DNA of 64,000 bases from Beijerinckiaceae bacterium (GTDB lineage: Bacteria; Pseudomonadota; Alphaproteobacteria; Rhizobiales; Beijerinckiaceae): the NCBI GenBank assembly GCA_947370975.1, contig CANBNG010000006.1, positions 123,308 to 187,307 on the forward strand, in the 5' to 3' direction. A model generated the notes under the pieces. It saw only the letters and a program-made list of their open reading frames with translations, was not told the DNA's origin and did not search any database. Within the stretch, counting starts at the first letter, position 1; each line of letters starts with the position of its first letter. A program made the translations under genes and the position numbers. Positions 43,235-50,605 of this stretch are shown here, one piece after another.

Positions 43235-44476
43235 TCAGGCGTTCCTGGAGCGCTGGTCACGCTTGCCGAGCGTGCGAAGACGCAGCGCGTTCAGCTTGAT
43301 GAAGCCTGCAGCGTCACGATGGTCATAGGCGACCGCACCCTCTTCGAAGGTCACGAGATCCTGATCGTAGAGCGAATAGGGCGACTGACGACCAACGACA
43401 CGTGCCGTGCCCTTGTAGAGCTTGAGCCGGACGCAGCCGGTGACATGTTCCTGGCTCTTGTCGATCATCGCCTGCAGCATCTCGCGCTCGGGGGAGAACC
43501 AGAAGCCATTGTAGATGAGTTCCGCATATTTTGGCATGAGCTCGTCCTTGAGATGGCCCGCGCCGCGATCGAGCGTGATCGACTCGATGCCGCGATGGGC
43601 CGCAAGCAGGATCGTGCCGCCGGGGGTCTCGTAGACGCCGCGCGATTTCATGCCGACGAAGCGGTTCTCGACGAGATCGAGACGGCCGATGCCATTGGCC
43701 CTGCCCAGCTCGTTGAGCTTGGTGAGCAGGGTGGCGGGCGACATTTTCTCGCCGTCGATGGCGACGGGGTCGCCCTTTTCAAAATCGATCGTGATCTCGG
43801 TGACAACGTCGGGAGCGTCCTCGGGAGCAATCGTGCGCATATGCACATATTCCGGCGGCTCGACCCACGGATCTTCCAGCACCTTGCCCTCAGATGACGA
43901 GTGCAGAAGATTGGCGTCAACCGAGAAGGGCGCGTCGCCGCGCTTGTCCTTGGCGATCGGAATCTGGTTTTCCTCGGCGAAGGCGATCAGTGACTCGCGG
44001 CTCTTGAAATCCCATTCGCGCCAGGGCGCGATGACATGAATGCCGGGCTCGAGCGCGTAATAACCGAGCTCGAAACGCACCTGGTCGTTGCCTTTGCCGG
44101 TGGCGCCATGAGAGACGGCGTCGGCTCCGACCTTGCGGGCGATTTCGATCTGCTTCTTGGCAATCAGCGGGCGCGCAATGGAGGTGCCCAGCAGATAGAG
44201 CCCCTCATATTGCGCATTGGCGCGGAACATCGGGAAGACGTAGTCGCGGACGAATTCTTCGCGCAGATCCTCGATGAAAATATGTTCGGGCTTGATGCCG
44301 AGAAGCTCCGCCTTCTTGCGGGCAGGCTCAAGCTCTTCGCCCTGGCCGAGATCGGCGGTGAAGGTCACGACCTCGCAGCCATAGGTGGTCTGCAGCCATT
44401 TCAGGATGATCGACGTGTCGAGGCCGCCCGAATAGGCGAGGACGACGCGTTTGATGCCGGTGCGGGGTGTGGACAT
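43235..44476 (-). CDS. argG: Argininosuccinate synthase
   Basis: A 413-residue enzyme of type I ArgG. The PP-loop Ala-Tyr-Ser-Gly-Gly-Leu-Asp-Thr-Ser near the N terminus and Gly-Ala-Thr-Gly-Lys-Gly-Asn-Asp-Gln-Val-Arg-Phe in the middle are diagnostic. It joins citrulline and aspartate with ATP in arginine synthesis. The ATG at 44476 fits the family length. No arginine-regulator site was recognised upstream. Confidence 0.96.
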   Translation of the reverse strand: MSTPRTGIKRVVLAYSGGLDTSIILKWLQTTYGCEVVTFTADLGQGEELEPARKKAELLGIKPEHIFIEDLREEFVRDYVFPMFRANAQYEGLYLLGTSIARPLIAKKQIEIARKVGADAVSHGATGKGNDQVRFELGYYALEPGIHVIAPWREWDFKSRESLIAFAEENQIPIAKDKRGDAPFSVDANLLHSSSEGKVLEDPWVEPPEYVHMRTIAPEDAPDVVTEITIDFEKGDPVAIDGEKMSPATLLTKLNELGRANGIGRLDLVENRFVGMKSRGVYETPGGTILLAAHRGIESITLDRGAGHLKDELMPKYAELIYNGFWFSPEREMLQAMIDKSQEHVTGCVRLKLYKGTARVVGRQSPYSLYDQDLVTFEEGAVAYDHRDAAGFIKLNALRLRTLGKRDQRSRNA

Positions 44477-44542
44477 TGGCAGCTCTGCGGATCGCGGGAG
44501 GAAACGGGAGCGGGGCGCACGGCCCCGCCTGATGGCGGCGGA

Positions 44543-45256
44543 CTATAGAGACGCGCTTTGCTCGCGCAAGTCGGGATCGTGCTCCGGCGTAGGCTTGGGC
44601 GGCTTTGGACCGAAGAAGAGCCGGTGGAAGCCCAGCACGAGAAGGATTGTCAGCAGGGCCGAAAACAGGCTGTCGGAGAGATAGTGCCCGCCAAAGGCCA
44701 TGCGCAGCACGGCGACGCCTGCTCCAAAGGTCAGCGACGCCGCTATGGCCAGCGGCTGGAATGGCGGCGGCACGAGGAGCGCGGGGGCCAATGTCCAGAA
44801 TGCGGAGGAGGCCTCGCCCGAGACAAAGGAGCAATTGTGCTTGCAAGCGCCATCGAAACGGTACCAGGGGCGGAACGTCCACGGACCGCCGAGCTCCTGT
44901 GTCTGGACAGGACGGGGGCGGTGCGAATGATCCTTCAAGGTCACATTGACAAGAAGCCCCGGCCCCAGCGCCATGGTGAGGGCGAGAAAAAGCGCGGCCC
45001 GCCCCGAGGGCAAAGCGAAGCGCTTGAGCCCGGCCCGGCGCATAACCCAGCCCGCTACAGCAAGGCCCAGCAGGCCGAAAGGCAGGCCAAAACCGAGCCT
45101 GCGCAGCATCTCGCCGGTCGGGCTCACGCCAAGAAAGCCACCGCTTTCGGTGAGGAACAGCCGTGCCGCGGCTATGTCGAGGTGAGGCGCAAAGCCAAAG
45201 ACCAGCGCGGTCAGGATGAGCAGCGCCAGCGCGATGAGCATTCCGGTTCGGTACAC
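44543..45256 (-). CDS. PAP2-family membrane phosphatase
   Basis: A 237-residue protein with five to six membrane helices. PAP2 motifs are Lys-x6-Arg-Pro (Lys-Asp-His-Ser-His-Arg-Pro-Arg-Pro) and Arg-x5-Gly-His-x3-Asp (Arg-Met-Ala-Phe-Gly-Gly-His-Tyr-Leu-Ser-Asp). The middle Pro-Ser-Gly-His motif reads Val-Ser-Gly-Glu, inside Cys-Ser-Phe-Val-Ser-Gly-Glu-Ala-Ser. Members dephosphorylate phosphatidate, undecaprenyl-PP or lipid A; the substrate here is unknown. The start is GTG at 45256, with an in-frame ATG at 45241. It is encoded 66 bases upstream of argG. Confidence 0.85.
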   Translation of the reverse strand: MYRTGMLIALALLILTALVFGFAPHLDIAAARLFLTESGGFLGVSPTGEMLRRLGFGLPFGLLGLAVAGWVMRRAGLKRFALPSGRAALFLALTMALGPGLLVNVTLKDHSHRPRPVQTQELGGPWTFRPWYRFDGACKHNCSFVSGEASSAFWTLAPALLVPPPFQPLAIAASLTFGAGVAVLRMAFGGHYLSDSLFSALLTILLVLGFHRLFFGPKPPKPTPEHDPDLREQSASL

Positions 45257-45376
45257 GGGGAGCCTATGGTAGAGAAGAGCTGAGCCTCTCTTCTAGTGCT
45301 CCGGGGCCGGGGAGAGAAGAGCCGATTGCCCTGGGATGGCTTGCGGGGGCGCTGCCGTCTGCCTAGTTTGGCGGCC

Positions 45377-46159
45377 ATGGCATTGTCATCGGAAGAAATC
45401 GAGCGCTATGCGCGCCACATCGTCTTGCAGGGCGTCGGCGGGCCTGGTCAGCAGAAGCTGAAGGCTGCCCGTGTCTTGGTGGTGGGTGCAGGCGGCCTTG
45501 GTTCGCCTGTGCTGCAATATCTGGCTGCGGCGGGCGTCGGGACCATTGGCATCGTCGATGATGACGAAGTGTCCCTGTCCAATCTGCAGCGGCAGGTGCT
45601 TCATGCGACCGATGATATTGGCGCACCCAAGGTGGAGAGCGCTGCGCGCGCGATTGCGCGGCTCAATCCCCATGTCGAGGTGGTGATGCACGCCGAGCGC
45701 TTCGATGCGCATAACGGGCGCGCGCTCGTGCGCGCCTATGACATCGTTGCGGACGGGTCGGATAATTTCGAAACCCGCTATGGGGTCTCGGATGCCTGCT
45801 TTCATGAAGCCAAGCCGCTGGTCACGGCGGCGGTCGGCACATTCGATGCCTCGCTCACGACGCTTCGCCCATTCGAGCGCAATGCCGCGGGACAAAACAA
45901 CCCGACCTATCGCTGTCTTTTTCCAGAGCCGCCACCGGCGGGAACCGTGCCCGCCTGTGCGCAAGCGGGCGTGCTTGGCGCGTTGACCGGGCTTGTCGGC
46001 GCGATGATGGCGCTGGAGGTCATTCGCGAGATTGTCGGCTTTGGCGAAAGCCTCACCGGACGTATCCTCCTTATTGACACGCTCAACATGCGTTTTGAAA
46101 CTGTCCGCTATGCATGGGATTGCGATAACCCACTGAATGGCAGCGGTAAAATTACCTGA
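45377..46159 (+). CDS. moeB: MoeB/ThiF-family E1-like adenylyltransferase
   Basis: A 260-residue E1-like enzyme. The nucleotide loop is Gly-Ala-Gly-Gly-Leu-Gly-Ser-Pro, with Asp-Asp-Asp-Glu-Val and Asn-Leu-Gln-Arg-Gln following; the reactive Cys is in Pro-Ala-Cys-Ala-Gln-Ala-Gly-Val. It would adenylate MoaD or ThiS to begin sulfur transfer for molybdopterin or thiamine. No rhodanese domain is attached. Each zinc Cys pair of classical MoeB seems reduced to one Cys (Tyr-Arg-Cys and Trp-Asp-Cys). The ATG at 45377 was chosen from the Ser-Glu-Glu-Ile-Glu-Arg-Tyr-x-Arg-His start. Confidence 0.87.
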   Translation: MALSSEEIERYARHIVLQGVGGPGQQKLKAARVLVVGAGGLGSPVLQYLAAAGVGTIGIVDDDEVSLSNLQRQVLHATDDIGAPKVESAARAIARLNPHVEVVMHAERFDAHNGRALVRAYDIVADGSDNFETRYGVSDACFHEAKPLVTAAVGTFDASLTTLRPFERNAAGQNNPTYRCLFPEPPPAGTVPACAQAGVLGALTGLVGAMMALEVIREIVGFGESLTGRILLIDTLNMRFETVRYAWDCDNPLNGSGKIT

Positions 46160-46224
46160 GTACACAGCTTGTCCACAGGCTTGCACACAGGTTTTTCCAC
46201 GCTCCGCGCACAGACTTGCGCACA
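46158..46224 (+). repeat. Phased array of six DnaA-box-like 9-mers
   Basis: Six CACA or CACG cores occur at 46163, 46174, 46086+100 (46186), 46198, 46209 and 46221, spaced 11, 12, 12, 11 and 12 bases apart and all in the same orientation. The 9-mers include TTGTCCACA (46169, 7 of 8 fixed consensus bases), TTGCACACA, TTTTCCACG and TTGCGCACA. Two tandem 12-mers (CTTGTCCACAGG, CTTGCACACAGG) abut at 46168-46191 and a third lies at 46215-46226. The array fills the 70-base gap between convergent moeB and amn. Confidence 0.6.
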
Positions 46225-46229
46225 GGTTT

Positions 46230-47705
46230 TCAACGAAACGGCGGCTCATCGAAACTGCGCAATTTCCGTGAGTGCAGCGTCTCGACCTGCCGCTTCAGGA
46301 TGTCGATTGCCGCCAGTCCGATGCGCAGATGTTCGCCGATCGAGCGTTCGTAAAAGGCGCTGGCTGCACCCGGCAATTTGATCTCGCCATGCAGCGGCTT
46401 GTCGGAAACGCAGAGCAAAGTCCCATAGGGCACGCGCATCCGGAAACCTTGCGTTGCGACCGTGCCCGATTCCATGTCGACGGCAATGGCGCGCGACATG
46501 TTGATGCGGCGGCGTTCCTGGCTCCAGTGCAATTCCCAATTGCGATCGTCATAGGTGACGATTGTGCCTGTGCGCAGACGAGCTTTCAGCGCCTCGCCGC
46601 TTTCGCCCGTCACATGAGCTGCAGCCTGTTGCAGCGCGACCTGCACTTCGGCGAGGGCTGGGATCGGCACGCCGACAGGCACCGATTTGTCGAGGATGCG
46701 GTCTTCGCGCAGATAGGCGTGGGCCAGCACATAATCGCCGATGCGCTGGGATTCCCGCAAGCCGCCGCAATGGCCAACCATCAGCCAGCAATGGGGACGC
46801 AGCACCGCCAGATGATCGGTGATGTTTTTTGCATTGGCGGGACCAACACCAATATTCACCAGCGTGACGCCTTGGCGCCCCGGTGCCGTCAGGTGATAGG
46901 CCGGCATCTGAAACCGGTGCCAGGGCGTGGAAGCTGCAAGGGCGCGGGCTTCTTCTTCGCTCATCCTGGCGTCGATGCTGATGCCGCCGGGCAGGATGAG
47001 CCTGTCATAGGGCCCTTCGGCGCGGATCTGCTGCAGGCCCCAGGCGATGAACTGATCGACATAGCGATGGTAATTGGTCAGCAGGATCCAGGGCTGGATG
47101 TCGCGCCAGTTTGTGCCGGTGTAATGCACAAGGCGCTGCAGCGAATAATCGACGCGCACCGCATCAAACAGCGACAAGGGGCGTGGTTCGTCGGGCCGGA
47201 AATCCCACAAGCCGTCGGCAATTTCATCCCCCATTTCAGAGAGCAGCGGCACCGGGAAATGCCGCGCAAGCTCCGCCGCGCTGACCCCGCGCAATGCCAA
47301 TTCGTCGCCGCGCTCCAAAACATAAGGATAAGGAATTTCCTGCGCGCCTGGTCCCACCTCCAGCGTTGCGCCAAATTCTTCCGTCAGCGGGCGCAATTGC
47401 TCGAGCAGATAGGCCCGAAAGGCCGCAGGCTGGGCTATGGTGGTTGTATAGCGCCCGGGCGTCGGGAATTTTGCAAAGGCGCGGCGTGTGGCCGCCGGCG
47501 CTTCAAGCGGAGCATAGGTCACGTGAAGGGCGGGGTAGCGGAACAGACGGCGCGTGGCCGCATCGGGTTTGCGACCCTCTGCAAGAAACCCGGTCAAGGC
47601 CGCCCGCAGCGCATCCACGCCCTTTGCGTGCAGCCGCTCCAGCTCGGCAACGGCTTCCTCGGGCGTGATCACGCTGATCGGTCGTGCAAGTCCTGGTTCC
47701 GGCAT
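46230..47705 (-). CDS. amn: AMP nucleosidase
   Basis: A 491-residue enzyme with the Amn N-terminal domain (about 1-180) and a nucleoside-phosphorylase-fold catalytic domain. Val-Asn-Ile-Gly-Val-Gly-Pro-Ala-Asn-Ala-Lys, Gly-His-Cys-Gly-Gly-Leu-Arg and Val-Asp-Met-Glu-Ser-Gly-Thr-Val are family motifs. It cleaves AMP to adenine and ribose 5-phosphate, regulating adenylate pools. It converges on moeB across the phased repeat array and is divergent from the DUF1993 gene. Confidence 0.93.
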   Translation of the reverse strand: MPEPGLARPISVITPEEAVAELERLHAKGVDALRAALTGFLAEGRKPDAATRRLFRYPALHVTYAPLEAPAATRRAFAKFPTPGRYTTTIAQPAAFRAYLLEQLRPLTEEFGATLEVGPGAQEIPYPYVLERGDELALRGVSAAELARHFPVPLLSEMGDEIADGLWDFRPDEPRPLSLFDAVRVDYSLQRLVHYTGTNWRDIQPWILLTNYHRYVDQFIAWGLQQIRAEGPYDRLILPGGISIDARMSEEEARALAASTPWHRFQMPAYHLTAPGRQGVTLVNIGVGPANAKNITDHLAVLRPHCWLMVGHCGGLRESQRIGDYVLAHAYLREDRILDKSVPVGVPIPALAEVQVALQQAAAHVTGESGEALKARLRTGTIVTYDDRNWELHWSQERRRINMSRAIAVDMESGTVATQGFRMRVPYGTLLCVSDKPLHGEIKLPGAASAFYERSIGEHLRIGLAAIDILKRQVETLHSRKLRSFDEPPFR

Positions 47706-47766
47706 TCGGGCCTCCTCTTTGTGCTGATCTAAGCACGCTTGCCTGCCGTCGCCAGACGCAGTGGCC

Positions 47767-47795
47767 TTGAAGAGGGCAGGACCATGCTTTATCCC
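47767..47795 (+). promoter_or_regulatory. Candidate promoter of the DUF1993-RidA unit
   Basis: TTGAAG (47767-47772) and TATCCC (47790-47795) are separated by 17 bases and lie 33 bases before the DUF1993 gene. Both elements are partial matches. Confidence 0.35.
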
Positions 47796-47827
47796 TGACG
47801 GACGATAAAAAAACGGGAGGATCTCGC

Positions 47828-48352
47828 ATGTCTCTGTCTCTCTATCAGGCCAGCATTCCGGTGATGCTGCAGATGCTCGGTGGCCTGTCTGGCCTCTGTG
47901 ACAAGGCGGCCGCGCATTGCGCCGAGAAGAAGATCGATCCCGCAGCCCTGCTGACTGCCCGCCTCTATCCGAGCATGTACATGTTCCAGAAGCAGGTGCA
48001 GGTCGCTACCGATTGGGCGCGCAACACCGCCGGCCGTCTGGCTGGCGTCGATGTGCCGAAACTGGCCGATGATGAAGCAAGCTTCGAGGATCTCAAGGCG
48101 CGCATCGCCACGGCAATTGCTTTTGTAAAGAGCATCGATCCGGCAGCCATCGATGCTGCCGCCGACCGTGAAATCTCCTGGAAGGCCGGGCCGAACATGC
48201 GCGCAATGCAGGGCGCCGATTTCGCGCTGCATCAGGCGCTGCCGCAATTTTTCTTCCACACCACCACGGCTTACGCGATCCTGCGCCATAATGGCGTCGA
48301 GCTCGCCAAGCGCGACTTCATGGGCGACGTGCCGCGCATGAAGACCCTCTGA
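47828..48352 (+). CDS. DUF1993 domain protein
   Basis: A 174-residue, mostly helical protein starting Ser-Leu-Ser-Leu-Tyr-Gln-Ala-Ser-Ile-Pro-Val-Met, the DUF1993 pattern, with a conserved-looking Leu-Tyr-Pro-Ser-Met-Tyr and a C-terminal Phe-Phe-His-Thr-Thr-Thr-Ala-Tyr. The fold is DinB-like in distant comparisons I recall, which would suggest a four-helix metal- or thiol-binding bundle, but function is unknown. It has a GGGAGG ribosome-binding site and precedes the RidA gene by 29 bases. Confidence 0.78.
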   Translation: MSLSLYQASIPVMLQMLGGLSGLCDKAAAHCAEKKIDPAALLTARLYPSMYMFQKQVQVATDWARNTAGRLAGVDVPKLADDEASFEDLKARIATAIAFVKSIDPAAIDAAADREISWKAGPNMRAMQGADFALHQALPQFFFHTTTAYAILRHNGVELAKRDFMGDVPRMKTL

Positions 48353-48381
48353 AACAGCACCTGCCAAACGAGAGAACTGCA

Positions 48382-48732
48382 ATGACGATCAAGCGTATCG
48401 GTCCCGGCGTCCGCATGAGCAAGGCCGTTGTCCACGGCAACACGGTTTATCTGGCTGGCCAGGTTGCCGACAAAACCATCGGCCAGAGCGTCAGTGAACA
48501 GACGCAGGAAATCGTCGATATCATCGACGCGCTCCTAGCTGAAGCGGGCTCGGACAAGACCAAGGTTCTCTCCGCGACGATCTATCTTGCCGATATTTCG
48601 ACCTTCGGCGAGATGAATGCGGTTTGGGACAAGTGGGTCGTGCAGGGTCACACCCCGGCGCGCGCCACGCTTGAGGCCAAACTGGTCACGGCCCAATACA
48701 AGGTTGAGATCGCCGTCATCGCGGCCATCTGA
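48382..48732 (+). CDS. RidA-family reactive-intermediate deaminase
   Basis: A 116-residue YjgF/YER057c/UK114-fold protein. The catalytic Arg lies in Thr-Pro-Ala-Arg-Ala-Thr-Leu-Glu and a Glu in Lys-Val-Glu-Ile-Ala-Val, as in RidA proteins that hydrolyse 2-aminoacrylate-type enamines/imines. The Asp-Lys-Thr-Ile-Gly-Gln-Ser-Val-Ser-Glu-Gln-Thr segment is typical of a subgroup often linked to catabolic operons. A strong terminator follows. Confidence 0.88.
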   Translation: MTIKRIGPGVRMSKAVVHGNTVYLAGQVADKTIGQSVSEQTQEIVDIIDALLAEAGSDKTKVLSATIYLADISTFGEMNAVWDKWVVQGHTPARATLEAKLVTAQYKVEIAVIAAI

Positions 48733-48756
48733 TCGCGCGCCAACGCGCCGTCTATA

Positions 48757-48781
48757 CCCCGGGCTCAAGCCCGGGGTTTTT
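48757..48781 (+). terminator. Strong terminator after the RidA gene
   Basis: CCCCGGGC and GCCCGGGG form an exact 8-base stem with a TCAA loop, followed by five Ts. It separates DUF1993-RidA from the aldolase gene. Confidence 0.9.
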
Positions 48782-48819
48782 CACAAAAAGCAGCCGCAAG
48801 GGCTCAAGGGGAGAGGCGC

Positions 48820-49518
48820 ATGACGCGCGATGAAGCCAAGCTGAAACTGGTCGCTGGCGGCCATATTCTCGCAGACGAGGGCCAGGGCGACCTGACGCGG
48901 GGTCATATTTCGGTTCGCGTGCCCGACGATTCCAGCCGCTTCTATATGAAGCCCCATTCCTTCGGCTTCGATGAGATGACGGTCGACAATCTCGTCACCT
49001 GCGATCTCGAGGGCGACAAGGTCGATGGCTGGGCGCCGCGCCACAGCGAAGTCTATATCCATTCGGAAATCTTCCGGCGTCGTCCCGATATCAATTCGAT
49101 CATTCACACGCATCCGTCCTATTCGGTGGCCTTCTCGGCCTCGGGGCGTCCGCTGCGTGCGCTGAGCCAGCCGAGCGCGCTCTTTGTCAATAATTACGGC
49201 GTGTACACCGGCTCCATCGACCTCATCCGCTCGCAGGATATGGGACGTGGCGTCGCCGAGGCGCTCGAAGACTTCCCCGTCGTCTTCCTGAAAAATCACG
49301 GCGTCGTGGTGTGCGGCACCTCGATCGAGGAATCGGTCATCATCGCGCTGATGCTGGAGAATGCTTGCCAGATCCAGATGATTGCGGAAGCTGCCGGCGA
49401 GACGGCGCCGGAATTCCCGAGCCAGGATGTCATGGCGCTGCGCAAGAAGCTGCTCAGCCCCGAACAGCAAACCATCAATTTCGATTATCTGCGTCGTCGC
49501 GTCGAACGGCGTCGCTGA
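48820..49518 (+). CDS. Class II aldolase/adducin-family protein
   Basis: A 232-residue zinc-dependent aldolase-fold protein. Glu in Ser-Glu-Val-Tyr-Ile-His, the pair in Ile-His-Thr-His-Pro and His in Lys-Asn-His-Gly form the metal/catalytic site of the L-fuculose-phosphate aldolase family. Many relatives decarboxylate or cleave phosphorylated or unphosphorylated hydroxy acids, so the substrate is open. It is preceded by GGGGAGAGG and followed 44 bases later by the dehydrogenase gene. Confidence 0.85.
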   Translation: MTRDEAKLKLVAGGHILADEGQGDLTRGHISVRVPDDSSRFYMKPHSFGFDEMTVDNLVTCDLEGDKVDGWAPRHSEVYIHSEIFRRRPDINSIIHTHPSYSVAFSASGRPLRALSQPSALFVNNYGVYTGSIDLIRSQDMGRGVAEALEDFPVVFLKNHGVVVCGTSIEESVIIALMLENACQIQMIAEAAGETAPEFPSQDVMALRKKLLSPEQQTINFDYLRRRVERRR

Positions 49519-49562
49519 TTGCCAGAGGCGAGACAATCGCCCGGCAATAGAGGGAGGAATAC

Positions 49563-50603
49563 ATGAAGGCCATTGTCATCCGGGAGTTCGGTCCCCCCGA
49601 CGTGCTGCGCTATGAGGATTTGCCCGATCCCCAGCCCCAGCGCGGCGAAATCCGGATCGTCGTCCATGCGGCCACCGTCAATCGCGTGCTCGATGTGGCG
49701 GTGCGCCGCGGCGCACAGGCGCAGCGCGGCGTTGAATTGCCGCTCATCCCCGGCGTCGATTGCGCCGGTGTCATCGATGCGGTCGGCCCCGGCGTCACAC
49801 GCTGGAAAGTGGGCGATCGCGTGTGCGCGGCAGGGCGCATGCCGCTTGATCCATGCGCGGAAGATGGCAACGACGCCACCGGCCGCTCAGGTATGATGGG
49901 CATCAAGCGTCCCGGCGGTTTTGCAGAAAAAGTCTGCGTGCCGGCGTCCGTGGCGTTCGGCCTGCCCGATGCTCTGGGCTTCCATGAAGCCGCCGTTGTC
50001 ATGCGGCATTGCCCGACTGCCTGGAACCTGCTCGTCAACATTGCCGAGCTCAAGGCCGGCGAATGGGTTCTGATCATGGGCGCGAGCGGCAATCTCGGCA
50101 GTGTCGGCATCCAGATTGCCAAGCATGTCATCGGCGCGCGCGTCATTGCCGTTGCCGGTTCGCGCGTGCGCGCGGATGCAGGCCTCGAACTCGGCGCTGA
50201 TCACGCAATCGATTACGGCACGCAGGATCTGCGCGCGGAAGTCATGCGCATCACCGATGGCAAGGGCGTGAATGTCCTCTATGACAACATTGCAAATCCG
50301 GACGTACTCCCGGAGGCGTTCCGCGCCTTGGGCGAAAAGGGTCGTCTGGTCACGGCGGGCGCGCATGGCGGGCCCAATGTGATGATCGATTTCTTTCATC
50401 TCTACGACAAGAAGATCACGATCAAGGGCATGCCCGGCGCACGCGATGCAGACCGGCCGAAATGTTTTGCGGCCGCGGCTGAAGGCAAGATCAAGGTGCG
50501 GATTGCCCATGTCATGGCGCTCTCGCAGGCGCCCGAAGCTCATCGCATGATGGAAGCCGATGCCGGCATGGGCAAGATCGTGCTCGACCCGACGATGGGC
50601 TGA
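49563..50603 (+). CDS. Zinc-type alcohol dehydrogenase / quinone oxidoreductase-like
   Basis: A 346-residue MDR-superfamily oxidoreductase. It starts Lys-Ala-Ile-Val-Ile-Arg-Glu-Phe-Gly-Pro-Pro, has Gly-Val-Asp-Cys-Ala-Gly-Val in the catalytic half and the nucleotide loop Gly-Ala-Ser-Gly-Asn-Leu-Gly-Ser-Val-Gly. The structural-zinc Cys cluster is missing; isolated Cys residues occur near 100. It likely uses NADPH on a carbonyl or enone. AGGGAGGA precedes the ATG. The upstream aldolase suggests a shared short catabolic path (inference). Confidence 0.85.
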   Translation: MKAIVIREFGPPDVLRYEDLPDPQPQRGEIRIVVHAATVNRVLDVAVRRGAQAQRGVELPLIPGVDCAGVIDAVGPGVTRWKVGDRVCAAGRMPLDPCAEDGNDATGRSGMMGIKRPGGFAEKVCVPASVAFGLPDALGFHEAAVVMRHCPTAWNLLVNIAELKAGEWVLIMGASGNLGSVGIQIAKHVIGARVIAVAGSRVRADAGLELGADHAIDYGTQDLRAEVMRITDGKGVNVLYDNIANPDVLPEAFRALGEKGRLVTAGAHGGPNVMIDFFHLYDKKITIKGMPGARDADRPKCFAAAAEGKIKVRIAHVMALSQAPEAHRMMEADAGMGKIVLDPTMG

Positions 50604-50605
50604 GC

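Noticed and set aside
46272..47732. 486-codon open frame opposite amn
   Set aside because: Mirror frame of a well-identified AMP nucleosidase.
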